40,471 nucleotides of DNA. Origin: Desulfobulbus sp. (lineage in GTDB: Bacteria > Desulfobacterota > Desulfobulbia > Desulfobulbales > Desulfobulbaceae). Made by a program: the position numbers and the translations under genes. The notes under the pieces are model-generated. The model was given only the letters and a program-made list of their open reading frames with translations, was not told the origin of the DNA and ran no database searches. How positions within the stretch are numbered: the stretch's first letter is position 1; each line of letters starts with the position of its first letter. The stretch is taken from positions 1 through 40,471 of the forward strand of contig JAITGO010000004.1 of NCBI GenBank assembly GCA_031280615.1, written 5' to 3'. Of the stretch, positions 15,259 through 23,360 are shown piece by piece.

Positions 15259-16272
15259 TCAGCAGATGCGCGGCAGCGGCTGCCCGGTCAACGGTTCGAG
15301 CAGGCGGGAGCCGCCGATGCGGGTGGTGAGACTGACCCGACCTTCGGCCCGGCCCTCGCCCACCCAGCCGATCAGGGCGGCATCGCGTCCCTCGGGCAGG
15401 CGGCGCATGGTCTGGAGAATCTCCTCGGCTCCGTCGCGGTCGCACACCACGATGCATTTGCCCTCGTTGGCCAGATAGAGCGGGTCCAGGCCGATCAACT
15501 CGCAGGCGGTGCCAACCGCGGGCTTGATCGGCAGCCGGTCCTCCTCGATGGCGATATCGACCCGCGAGGCCGCGGCGATCTCGCACAAGCTGGTGGCCAG
15601 GCCGCCGCGGGTCGGATCGCGCAGGACATGGACCGAGCCGGCATCGTTTTCCAGCAGGGCGCCCACCAGCCGATGCAGGGGTTGGGTATCGCTGGCGATG
15701 CCGCCATCGATCTCGATCCCGGCCTGGCAGCTCATGATGGTGATGCCATGGTCGGCCAGGGTGCCGGAGAGGATGACCGCGTCGCCCGGCTGGGCCTTTT
15801 TGCCGGAGATGTCGTGCCGGTGCGAGGCCAGGCCGATGCCACTGGTGTTGATGAACAATTGGTCGACCTTGCCCCTGGGCACCACCTTGGTGTCGCCAGT
15901 GACCACCGCCACTCCGGCTGCCTCGGAGGCGGCGGCCACCGAGGCGATGATCCGCTCCAGGCGGTCCAGGGCAAAGCCCTCCTCGATGATCAGGGCCAGA
16001 CTGAGGGCCAAGGGGCGGGCGCCGCGCATCACCAGGTCGTTGATGGTGCCGTGCACCGCCAGGCAGCCGATATCGCCGCCGGGAAAAAACAGCGGGTCGA
16101 CCACGTAGCTGTCGGTGGACAGGGCGATGCGGCCGGCGTACTCGCCCAGCACGGCGCAGTCTTCCAGGTCGCGCAGCTGGGGGCTGGTCAGGTATTTGAG
16201 GAAAAGATTGCCGATCAGGTGTTGGCTGGCCAAGCCGCCGCTGCCGTGGTCGAGGTTGATGAAGGTATCCAT
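15259..16272 (-). CDS. hypE: Carbamoyl dehydratase HypE
   Basis: A 337-residue PurM-fold enzyme that dehydrates the thiocarbamate on its C-terminal cysteine to thiocyanate, the source of the cyanide ligands of the NiFe site. The C-terminus is PRIC, the expected modified cysteine. The N-terminal DHGSGG and the DPTRGG motif near the middle are the ATP-binding signatures. The Shine-Dalgarno is weak; the start agrees with the family N-terminus. Confidence 0.95.
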   Translation of the reverse strand: MDTFINLDHGSGGLASQHLIGNLFLKYLTSPQLRDLEDCAVLGEYAGRIALSTDSYVVDPLFFPGGDIGCLAVHGTINDLVMRGARPLALSLALIIEEGFALDRLERIIASVAAASEAAGVAVVTGDTKVVPRGKVDQLFINTSGIGLASHRHDISGKKAQPGDAVILSGTLADHGITIMSCQAGIEIDGGIASDTQPLHRLVGALLENDAGSVHVLRDPTRGGLATSLCEIAAASRVDIAIEEDRLPIKPAVGTACELIGLDPLYLANEGKCIVVCDRDGAEEILQTMRRLPEGRDAALIGWVGEGRAEGRVSLTTRIGGSRLLEPLTGQPLPRIC

Positions 16273-16326
16273 GCAGTCGTTACCGTGTCGGGTTGTTGAA
16301 CAATGACATCCGTGGCCGCATCGGGA

Positions 16327-17439
16327 TCAGCCGGCCGCGGCCATCCGCCTGGTCCCGCCCGTGCCATAGCGGAAGTGGGCCGCGCAGGTTCCCTCGTTGG
16401 AAACCATGCAGGGGCCGACCGGCCGCATGGGGGTGCAGGCCGTGCCGTACAGCGGGCAATCGGGCGGCAGCAGCCGGCCCTTGAGGATCTCGCCGCAGCG
16501 GCAGCCCTTGGGCTCATGCGCCGGCTGCACCGCGATCCCCAACCGGGCCAGGCCGTCGAACCGGCGATACTGTTTTTTCAGCCGCAGGCCGCTGGCGGCA
16601 ATGGCGCCCAGGCCGCGCCATTCGCTTGTCACCGGTTCGAACACCTGTTCGATCAAATGCCGGGCCCGGACATTGCCGTCCTCTGCCACTGCCCGGGTGT
16701 AGCAGTTCTCCACCCCGGGCTCGCCGGCGTTGATCTGCCGAATCAGGCTGAGCAGGCCGGCCAGGATGTCGGCCGGTTCGAAGCCGGCCACGGCGCAGGC
16801 CAAACGGTGGCGCTCGGCCAGCGGCCCATAGGCCTTGCTGCCGATGATGGCACTGACATGCCCCGGACAGAGCAGACCGTCGACCTTGAGCAACGGATCG
16901 TCCATCAGGGCGGCCAGGGCTTGGGGCATGGTCTTGTTGGCCTCGATCACCGCGAAGTTGGCGATGCCCATTCGCTCGGCCGCCAGGACGGTGGCGGCAA
17001 TGGCCGGGGCCGTGGTCTCGAAACCGATGGCCGGAAACAGCACCAGCCGCGCCGGTTCCCGTTGCGCCAGCGCCAGGGCGTCCATGGGCGAATAGACGAT
17101 CTCCACCCGCGCGCCCCTGCCCCGCGCCCCGGCCAGGGAGCGGTTGTTGCCCGGCACCCGGATCAGGTCGCCGAAGGTGGCGATGGTCACCTCTTCCCGG
17201 TCGGCGGCGGCCAGCATGGCATCGATCTGACTGGCCGGGGTAACGCACACCGGACAGCCCGGCCCCGAAAGCAGGGTGATGCCCTCGGGCAGCAACGATC
17301 GAATGCCATGGCGGAAAATCGACATGGTGTGGGTACCGCACACCTCCATGATCCGGACCGGCCGTTCCAAGGAGCGGGCGATCTCGGCCACCAGGGGCGC
17401 GGTCACCCCCCGACTGCGGAATCCCTCGGCCAGATTCAC
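16327..17439 (-). CDS. hypD: Fe(CN)2CO scaffold protein HypD
   Basis: A 370-residue iron-sulfur protein on which, with HypC, the Fe(CN)2CO group is built. Diagnostic motifs are EVCGTHTMS (about 36-44), GPGCPVCVTP, GFETTAPAIA and the C-terminal Cys set around GCRCGEILKG that binds [4Fe-4S]. It starts with GTG, whose last bases overlap the hypC stop (GTGA), so hypC and hypD are translationally coupled. Confidence 0.95.
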   Translation of the reverse strand: MNLAEGFRSRGVTAPLVAEIARSLERPVRIMEVCGTHTMSIFRHGIRSLLPEGITLLSGPGCPVCVTPASQIDAMLAAADREEVTIATFGDLIRVPGNNRSLAGARGRGARVEIVYSPMDALALAQREPARLVLFPAIGFETTAPAIAATVLAAERMGIANFAVIEANKTMPQALAALMDDPLLKVDGLLCPGHVSAIIGSKAYGPLAERHRLACAVAGFEPADILAGLLSLIRQINAGEPGVENCYTRAVAEDGNVRARHLIEQVFEPVTSEWRGLGAIAASGLRLKKQYRRFDGLARLGIAVQPAHEPKGCRCGEILKGRLLPPDCPLYGTACTPMRPVGPCMVSNEGTCAAHFRYGTGGTRRMAAAG

Positions 17440-17714
17440 CGCACCGCTCCAGCCGGGCCGCCGTCAGGGTCCAGCATGTCGACCATCTTCCGCATCAACT
17501 CGAGATTGTATTCGGCCTCCTCCGCGGTCAGGGTGCGGATGGCAAAGCCGGCATGGATGATCACGTATTCCCCCACCGTGGGCAGGCGGTCGGCCATCTC
17601 CAGGCGAATGGCCTTGCGCACCCCGTCGCTTTCCACCAGGGCCACTTGGGGGTCGAGCGTCTCGTCGCTGCCGCCGTCAAGGGCGACCACCTGCATCGGA
17701 ATGGCTAAGCACAT
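17436..17714 (-). CDS. hypC: HypC/HybG-type chaperone
   Basis: A 92-residue OB-fold chaperone. The N-terminus MCLAIPMQV has the conserved Cys2 that holds the Fe(CN)2CO unit with HypD and transfers it to the large subunit. DRLPTVGEYVIIHAGFAI is the family core. TGGAGG precedes the ATG, which overlaps the hypF 3' end by 10 bases. Confidence 0.95.
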   Translation of the reverse strand: MCLAIPMQVVALDGGSDETLDPQVALVESDGVRKAIRLEMADRLPTVGEYVIIHAGFAIRTLTAEEAEYNLELMRKMVDMLDPDGGPAGAVR

Positions 17715-20038
17715 GAAAAACCTCCAATATAGGCTTGGCCCAAGGCAAGGCCGCCGTCGTTCATCGGCACCGTCTCGCCGCCGTACACCGTGCATCCGGC
17801 ATGGCGCAGCCGGAGGGCCAGGGTTTCGTAGAGCAGTCGATTCTGCATGCATCCACCGGCCAGGATCACCTCGGCCAGGCCGGTTTGCCGGCACATCCGT
17901 ACCACGGCCGCTTCCAAGGAGGCGGCCAGCCAAAGATGGAAGCGGCGGGCCAGCACCGGCAGCGGCACCCCGACCCGCAGGTCGCGGCATAGCAGGTCGG
18001 CCAGATGGGCGCTCTCGACCACCAAAAGGCCGCTGTCCTCGCCCAGCGCCACCGGATAGACCGGCGCGGCCTCGTTGTCCGAGGCCAGGCCGGCCTGACA
18101 TTCGAGGAGCATGGCGGCCTGGCCCTCGTAGCCACTTTCCAGGCACAGGCCCAACAGGGCGGCAACGGCGTCGAACAGGCGGCCGCAACTCGAGGTGGGC
18201 GGGCAGTGCACGCCCTTGGCCAACATCTGGCCGATGACTCGCCGCGCGGCGCGGTCGACGGTTGCCAGCGATGGCGGCAGCCAAGGTTGGTCGAGGCCAG
18301 CCGGCCCCAGGCCCCGATACAGCAGGGCCAGGCCCATCCGCCAGGGTTGGGTCGCAGCCCGGTCGCCGCCGGGCAGGGGCAGATGGGCCAGCCGGGCCAG
18401 GCGGACAAAGTCGCCGCGATCGGCCCGGTAGATCTCGCCGCCGAACACCGTGCCGTCGCCGCCGTGGCCGGCGCCATCGAGCACCAGGCCCACCACCGGC
18501 CCCGCCAGGTTGTGTTCGGCCATGACCGCGCCGATGTGGGCGTGGTGGTGCTGCACTTCGCAACAATCCACGGTCCGGCCGTGGGCATAGCGGCTGCTGA
18601 GGTAGTCGGGGTGACGGTCGCAGGCCGTCTTAGCCGGCACTGTTTCCAGCACTGCCTGGAGGTGGTCGACGCTCTCCCGGAAAAAATCGAACTGGCCCGC
18701 TTCGGTCAGCTCGCCGATGTGCTGGCTCAGATAGGCCTCGTTGTTGCGGACAATGCAGAAGGTATTTTTCATTTCCCCGCCGCAGGCCAAGATGTCGGCG
18801 GTCGGCCGGCTAAGCGGCACCGGCACCGGCGAATAGCCGCGCGCGCGCCGCAAAAGGCGGATGCGGCCGTCCATGATTCGGGCCATCGAGTCGTCCACCC
18901 GGGTGACGATTTCCCGGTCGTGGAGCAGGAAAAAATCGGCCAGGCCATGGAGTCGCCGGAGCGCCTCCTCGTTGCCGGTGCAGATCGGCTCGTCGCTGCG
19001 GTTGCCGCTGGTCATCACCAGGGCCGGGGGCGATGCCGTCTGGCAGAGAAGCAGGAAATGGAGCGGGGTGTAGGCCAGCATCACTCCAATACGGTCCAAA
19101 CCGGGCGCAATGCCCTCGGCCAGACCGGCGTCCTTCTTGCGAGCTACCAGCACGATCGGGCGTTGCGGCGAGGCCAGCAAAGCCTCCTCCGTATCGCTCA
19201 GCCGGCAATAGCGGCGGGCCGCGGCCAGATCGCGAACCATGATCGCCAGGGGCTTGGCCGGCCGCGCCTTACGCTGCCGCAACGTTGCCACCGCCGCCTC
19301 CGAGCCGCCATCCACGGCCAGATGAAAGCCGCCCAGCCCCTTGATCGCCACCGTTTGGCCGTTAGCCAGGGCCTGGGCCGCCAGAAACAGGCAATCGCCG
19401 GCCAATGGCCGGCCTTCGCCATCGTGCCAGCTCAAGCGCGGGCCGCACATCGGGCAGGCATTGGGCTGGGCGTGGAAGCGGCGGTCGAGCGGGTCGTGGT
19501 ATTCCCGGCTGCAGGCCTCGCACATGGGAAAGCAGGCCATCGAGGTGTTGGGCCGGTCGTAGGGAATGTGTTTGACAATGGTGAAACGTGGGCCGCAGTT
19601 GGTGCAGTTGGTGAACGGGTAGCCAAAGCGGCGGTTAGCCGGATCGAGGATTTCGCGTTGGCAGTCGGCGCACAGGGCGATATCCGGCGCGATTTGGGTG
19701 GAGGGGCGGGCGCCGTGGCGGCTGGGCAGGATGCGGAAGCCGGTTTCGCAGCCGGTTGCACTGGGCAGGTTTTCGGCCCGGCTGGTCTCGATGCGGCCGA
19801 TCCGGGCCATGGGCGGGGCTTCGGTGCGCAAAGCCTCGACAAACCGTGCCAGTGCCTCGGCCGGGCCGCCGATGTGGATGGCAACCCCGTCGCTGTTGTT
19901 GGCCACGGTGCCGTTCAGCCCGTGTTGCAGGGCAAGCCGGTAGACAAAGGGCCGAAATCCGACCCCCTGCACCATCCCGTGAACCGAGATGTGCAACGCC
20001 CGGAGCGGACAAGAGGCGGATTGCGAAGCCACGGTCAT
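17705..20038 (-). CDS. hypF: Carbamoyltransferase HypF
   Basis: A 777-residue enzyme that makes carbamoyl-AMP and transfers the carbamoyl group to HypE. Domains in order: an N-terminal acylphosphatase (HISVHGMVQGVGFRPFVYRL, about 15-34), two zinc fingers with four Cys pairs (CADC...CTNC and CEAC...CPMC, about 110-190), a YrdC-like domain with KGLGGFHLAVD, and a Kae1-like domain with HHHAHIGAVMAEH and a C-terminal GGCMQNRLL. The ATG at 20038 is chosen over an upstream start because AGGA precedes it and the acylphosphatase domain starts soon after. A 169-base gap separates it from the small upstream gene, the largest gap in the operon, so a secondary promoter may lie there. Confidence 0.95.
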   Translation of the reverse strand: MTVASQSASCPLRALHISVHGMVQGVGFRPFVYRLALQHGLNGTVANNSDGVAIHIGGPAEALARFVEALRTEAPPMARIGRIETSRAENLPSATGCETGFRILPSRHGARPSTQIAPDIALCADCQREILDPANRRFGYPFTNCTNCGPRFTIVKHIPYDRPNTSMACFPMCEACSREYHDPLDRRFHAQPNACPMCGPRLSWHDGEGRPLAGDCLFLAAQALANGQTVAIKGLGGFHLAVDGGSEAAVATLRQRKARPAKPLAIMVRDLAAARRYCRLSDTEEALLASPQRPIVLVARKKDAGLAEGIAPGLDRIGVMLAYTPLHFLLLCQTASPPALVMTSGNRSDEPICTGNEEALRRLHGLADFFLLHDREIVTRVDDSMARIMDGRIRLLRRARGYSPVPVPLSRPTADILACGGEMKNTFCIVRNNEAYLSQHIGELTEAGQFDFFRESVDHLQAVLETVPAKTACDRHPDYLSSRYAHGRTVDCCEVQHHHAHIGAVMAEHNLAGPVVGLVLDGAGHGGDGTVFGGEIYRADRGDFVRLARLAHLPLPGGDRAATQPWRMGLALLYRGLGPAGLDQPWLPPSLATVDRAARRVIGQMLAKGVHCPPTSSCGRLFDAVAALLGLCLESGYEGQAAMLLECQAGLASDNEAAPVYPVALGEDSGLLVVESAHLADLLCRDLRVGVPLPVLARRFHLWLAASLEAAVVRMCRQTGLAEVILAGGCMQNRLLYETLALRLRHAGCTVYGGETVPMNDGGLALGQAYIGGFSCA

Positions 20039-20207
20039 GGCATCCTGGGTGCAAGAAGAAATACGTAACTCCCCGAAGTCAATATTCCTGCCATCGACGC
20101 ACTTTAGCAGGGAACAGGGCTTTGCACCACTACAAATTGAGGGCCCGTCCAGCCCGTCCAATCGGCACAAAACCGGATCGACGCACCGGCTGGGACAGAA
20201 CCTTGGC

Positions 20208-20468
20208 TCAGGTGTCGGCCTCGGCTTCGGCCTGCCTCCGAATCTCCCGGTAGCGCTTGGAGTAGACCACTTTCTGCTTTTCCAGATCCTCGATCTCCTC
20301 GCGGCTGAGATGAATCAAACCGCAGACCGGGCAGCTGAGGTCCATGTCGTCGTGGGCGGCCCGTTGCTTCAGCTCGTCGACCGTCATGTGGCCGACAAAA
20401 CCGCAGGCGCAACCAGGCGCTTCCACCCGAACCAATGTTTTATTTTTTCGATCTTTTTTCTCATGCAT
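20208..20468 (-). CDS. Small Cys-rich zinc-ribbon-like protein
   Basis: An 86-residue protein with ATG at 20468 and GAGG six bases upstream. An in-frame ATG at 20501 would overlap the true stop of mvhA (ATGA) and add 11 residues, giving direct coupling to selenoprotein translation. The body has CACGFVGHM and, 20-odd residues later, CPVCGLIHLS, which together look like a zinc- or iron-binding knuckle pair, then a long charged helix. The family is unknown to me. Its place between mvhA and hypF suggests a maturation or assembly role, by context only. Confidence 0.7.
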   Translation of the reverse strand: MHEKKDRKNKTLVRVEAPGCACGFVGHMTVDELKQRAAHDDMDLSCPVCGLIHLSREEIEDLEKQKVVYSKRYREIRRQAEAEADT

Positions 20469-20497
20469 CGCAGACCTCGGGTCAAGGGCGGCAGGGA

Positions 20498-21943
20498 TCA
20501 TCGGCACAGGACGCGCTGTACCGCGCCGCGATGGTCGATCAAACGTATCGTCAATGGCAGCCCGCCATCCAGGCGGTGCGTAGCGCAGGAAATTCAGGGG
20601 TCGTAGGCGCGCACCGCCATTTCGATCCGATTGAGCAGCGCGGCATCGACCCGGCCTCCGTCGATAAGGGTGGACGCGGCACGGTGGACGCTCATGTTCA
20701 TCGGCGCGATATTGTGCGTGGTACCCACGATCAGGTTGGCGCGGACAATGCATCCGTTGTCGTCGGTGGTGAAGTCGTGGATCAGGGTGCCACGCGGGGC
20801 CTCGACCTGGCCGCACCCTCTGCCGGCCCGCGGTTCGGCCGGGGTGCGGACCAGCGGTTCGGCGATTCGTTGGTCTGCCAGCAATTCGAGCACCCGCTCG
20901 CAGGCATAGACTAGCTCGATCAGCCGGGCCCAATGGGCCAGCAACGCGCCTTGGGCCGGCCGGCCGAACCGGGCGCGGAAGGCCTCCAGTTCGGCCTGGG
21001 CCAGAGGGGTGGCGATGCGGTCGCAAACATTGATCCTGGCCAGGGTGTTGACCCGGTAGACCCCTCGAGGTGCCTCGAGATCCAGGGAAAACCCTTCGTT
21101 CCAGGCGCGGGCATAAACCATCTTGGCCGTGGACCATGGCTCGGTGCGTTCGGCCAGATAGCGGTCATAGTCGGATGGCGCGAAATCGATGGTGTCGCCG
21201 CCTGGCCGCATCAAGCGCAATCGGCCCTGGTAGAACCGCAAGTTGCCCTGATCGTCGACCGTGCCGAGGAAACCGGTCCTGATCGCGCCCAAGGCCGTTT
21301 CCTCCTCCGCAAAGCGGACAAAAACCTGTTTCTTGGCAGCATCCAGCGCCCGGCAGGCGAAATCGAGCAGCACCCGGCCGTCGGCCAGCAGGCCTTGTCG
21401 TTCCTGTTCGGTCATGGGCTTGGCAAAACCGCCGACCACCGCGGCCACCGGGTGGGTGGCCTTGCCGGCGATCCGTTCGAGCATCGCCAGGCCCAGCTGC
21501 CGCATCCGCACCACCTCGGCGGCCAGTTCCGGTTGGCGCTGCACCAGTCCCATCAGGTTGCGCACCGAATAGTCGCTGTTGGGCTCGAAAATAAAATCTG
21601 GGGCAGCGAGAAAAAAGAAATGAAGGATTTTATCGTGAATGTGCGCCAATACATGACACAGTTCACGCAAAAGCTGACCGGCGGGCGGCGGAGTGGCGGC
21701 AAAACAGCAATCAATGGCCTTGGCCGCGGCCAAGTGGTGCATCCAGGGGCAAATGCCGCAAATCCGGCTGACGATCCGAGGGATCTCCTCGGCGGGCCGG
21801 CCGATGACGAACTGTTCGAAGCCGCGCAGGGCATCGATCGCCAGCCGGGCATCGGCCACCTGGCCGGCATCGTCGAGGTGGATGTCGATCCGGGCCTGTC
21901 CTTCGATCCGGGTTACCGGCTGGATGCTGATTACCTGGGGCAT
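20498..21943 (-). CDS. mvhA: [NiFeSe] hydrogenase large subunit MvhA, selenocysteine-containing
   Basis: Catalytic subunit of a group 3 (Mvh/Vhu-type) soluble hydrogenase. The N-terminal nickel ligands lie in RICGICPWMHH (about residue 60). A plain reading stops at the UGA at 20596-20594, right after RAYDP, losing the essential C-terminal ligands. Reading it as selenocysteine gives Asp-Pro-Sec450-Ile-Ser-Cys453-Ala-Thr-His456, exactly the DPCxxCxxH motif, then a 25-residue tail to the TGA at 20500-20498. Such a tail is normally cut off after His by a dedicated endopeptidase, and one is encoded upstream. The ATG at 21943 has AAGGAG. Total length is 481 before cleavage, normal for MvhA. Conventional gene calling would truncate it. 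Confidence 0.9.
20562..20596 (-). promoter_or_regulatory. In-frame UGA (Sec) and SECIS-like hairpin
   Basis: The UGA occupies 20596-20594. Starting 18 bases after it, CCGCC and GGCGG (20576-20562) form a five-pair stem with loop UGGAU, whose second base is G. Bacterial SECIS elements are short hairpins directly after the UGA, with a G among the first loop bases. Loop position and content fit; the stem is short, so the structure needs a folding check. Confidence 0.65.
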
Positions 21944-22020
21944 GAATTCCCGCTCCTTGCCGGCCGGTCGAATCCGAAACCTCGGTCCGAGTGCGCGGCG
22001 ATGTTGTGCGTTCCGGCCAT

Positions 22021-22941
22021 CTATCCCTCCCGGATGTTCGGTTTGAGCAGGCCATGCGCCCCGCTGAACCGCAGCAGGGAGCGCCGGTCGACAATGGCGC
22101 GGTGATCGATGCCCTTGCTGGCCAACACGTTGAGCAGGTCGAGCAGCTGGTTGCCCTGGCGCCGTACCGGGCCATAGCAACCCCGGCACGGGACCCGGGC
22201 GCGGATGCACAGCGGCATTTCCCGGCCACCGCAGCCGCCGACGGTCACCGGTCCCATGCAGAGCAAGCCCTGTTCGAGCAGGCAGCGCATCGAGTCGACA
22301 GGTGCTTCGGGATCGTAGTCGGCATTGGCCAGAAACCGCCGCACACTCATCCGGCCGGTGCCGGTGCGGACCGTGGGACAGTGTTCGCACACGCTTTTTT
22401 CGGCCAGCTGCGGCTGGTGCCCGGCTGCCAGGGCGGCCACCGTCGCGACAATGGTTTCCGGCCGTGGCGGGCAGCCGGGCAGGAGCAGATCGACCTCCAC
22501 CTGCTCGTCGATGGCATAGACCCGATCCAGCCACTTTTCATATTCGAACTCACCTGAACATGAGCGCTCATCTTCTTGAAAAACAGTGTTCCATGTCTGT
22601 TCGGCTGTCCACTGGTTTCTCAGGGCCGGGATGCCGCCGTGGCTGGCGCAGGTTCCGAAGGCAACCAGGATGCGGCACTGCCCGCGCAGGGTCCGCAGCA
22701 CCTCCAGTTGGTTCTTGCTGGCCACCCCGCCCGACACCAGACCGATCTCGGCTGCAGGCAAGTCGGGTTTTCCCTCGGCTCCGCTTGCATACTTGTAGTC
22801 CAGCAGCAACGGAAAATGGACAATGTCCACCAGTTGCAGCAAACCGAGGAAAAGGTCGCCGCCGTTAAGCAGCGCCAATTCGCAGCCGGAACAGGCGTGC
22901 AGCCAGTGGCAACACAGCCGGGGCCGCCGCGTCTCGCTCAT
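22021..22941 (-). CDS. mvhG: F420-non-reducing hydrogenase small subunit MvhG
   Basis: A 306-residue iron-sulfur subunit that carries electrons from the NiFe(Se) site. The N-terminal Cys17-Ser-Gly-Cys20 in HACSGCELALLN ligates the proximal [4Fe-4S] cluster with FGTCASHGGIP and LLPGCPPRPE. Later cysteines (CEHC, CLLEQGLLCMG, CGGREMPLC, CRGC) bind further clusters. There is no twin-arginine signal, so the enzyme is cytoplasmic. The ATG overlaps the mvhD stop (ATGA). A 77-base gap separates it from mvhA. Confidence 0.93.
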   Translation of the reverse strand: MSETRRPRLCCHWLHACSGCELALLNGGDLFLGLLQLVDIVHFPLLLDYKYASGAEGKPDLPAAEIGLVSGGVASKNQLEVLRTLRGQCRILVAFGTCASHGGIPALRNQWTAEQTWNTVFQEDERSCSGEFEYEKWLDRVYAIDEQVEVDLLLPGCPPRPETIVATVAALAAGHQPQLAEKSVCEHCPTVRTGTGRMSVRRFLANADYDPEAPVDSMRCLLEQGLLCMGPVTVGGCGGREMPLCIRARVPCRGCYGPVRRQGNQLLDLLNVLASKGIDHRAIVDRRSLLRFSGAHGLLKPNIREG

Positions 22942-23360
22942 TGCCCGGCCTCCTTGGCCTCGATCTCGGGTGTCCGTCCGGCCCTCAGCCGCTCGCTCAT
23001 TGCCCGGAAGGCCGCAACCAATCGTTCGGGTTCGGACGACGATACCCAGACCAGTTGGAAGCGCTCGGCGGCAATGCCCAGGTCCTCCAAGGTATCGGCA
23101 ATGATTTCCGCCCTGGCCAGGGCCATCTCGTTGCCCTTGAGATAATGGCACTCGCCGAGGTGGCAGCCGACCACGATCACCCCGTCCGCCCCCTTGTTCA
23201 GGGCCTGGAGCACCAGGTCCGGGTGGACCATGCCCGAGCACATCACCCGGATGATCCGGATCGAGCCGGGATACTGCAGGCGGGAAATACCGGCCAAATC
23301 GGCGGCGGCATAGGAGCACCAGTTGCAGCAGAAGGCGATGATGATCGGCTCCTTTTTCAT
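22938..23360 (-). CDS. mvhD: MvhD iron-sulfur electron-transfer subunit
   Basis: A 140-residue protein of the MvhD/FlpD family that passes electrons from the hydrogenase to HdrA through a [2Fe-2S] cluster. It has FCCNWCSYAAADLAG (about 10-24), MCSGMVHPDLVL and VGCHLGECHYLKGN, all diagnostic. All positions that are selenocysteine in some methanogen relatives are ordinary Cys here. The ATG overlaps the hdrA stop (ATGA), with GGAGG upstream. Confidence 0.95.
   Translation of the reverse strand: MKKEPIIIAFCCNWCSYAAADLAGISRLQYPGSIRIIRVMCSGMVHPDLVLQALNKGADGVIVVGCHLGECHYLKGNEMALARAEIIADTLEDLGIAAERFQLVWVSSSEPERLVAAFRAMSERLRAGRTPEIEAKEAGQ

Noticed and set aside
18005..20068. A 687-codon plus-strand frame opposite hypF
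   Set aside because: HypF on the minus strand has all its domains and motifs; the plus frame is a shadow.
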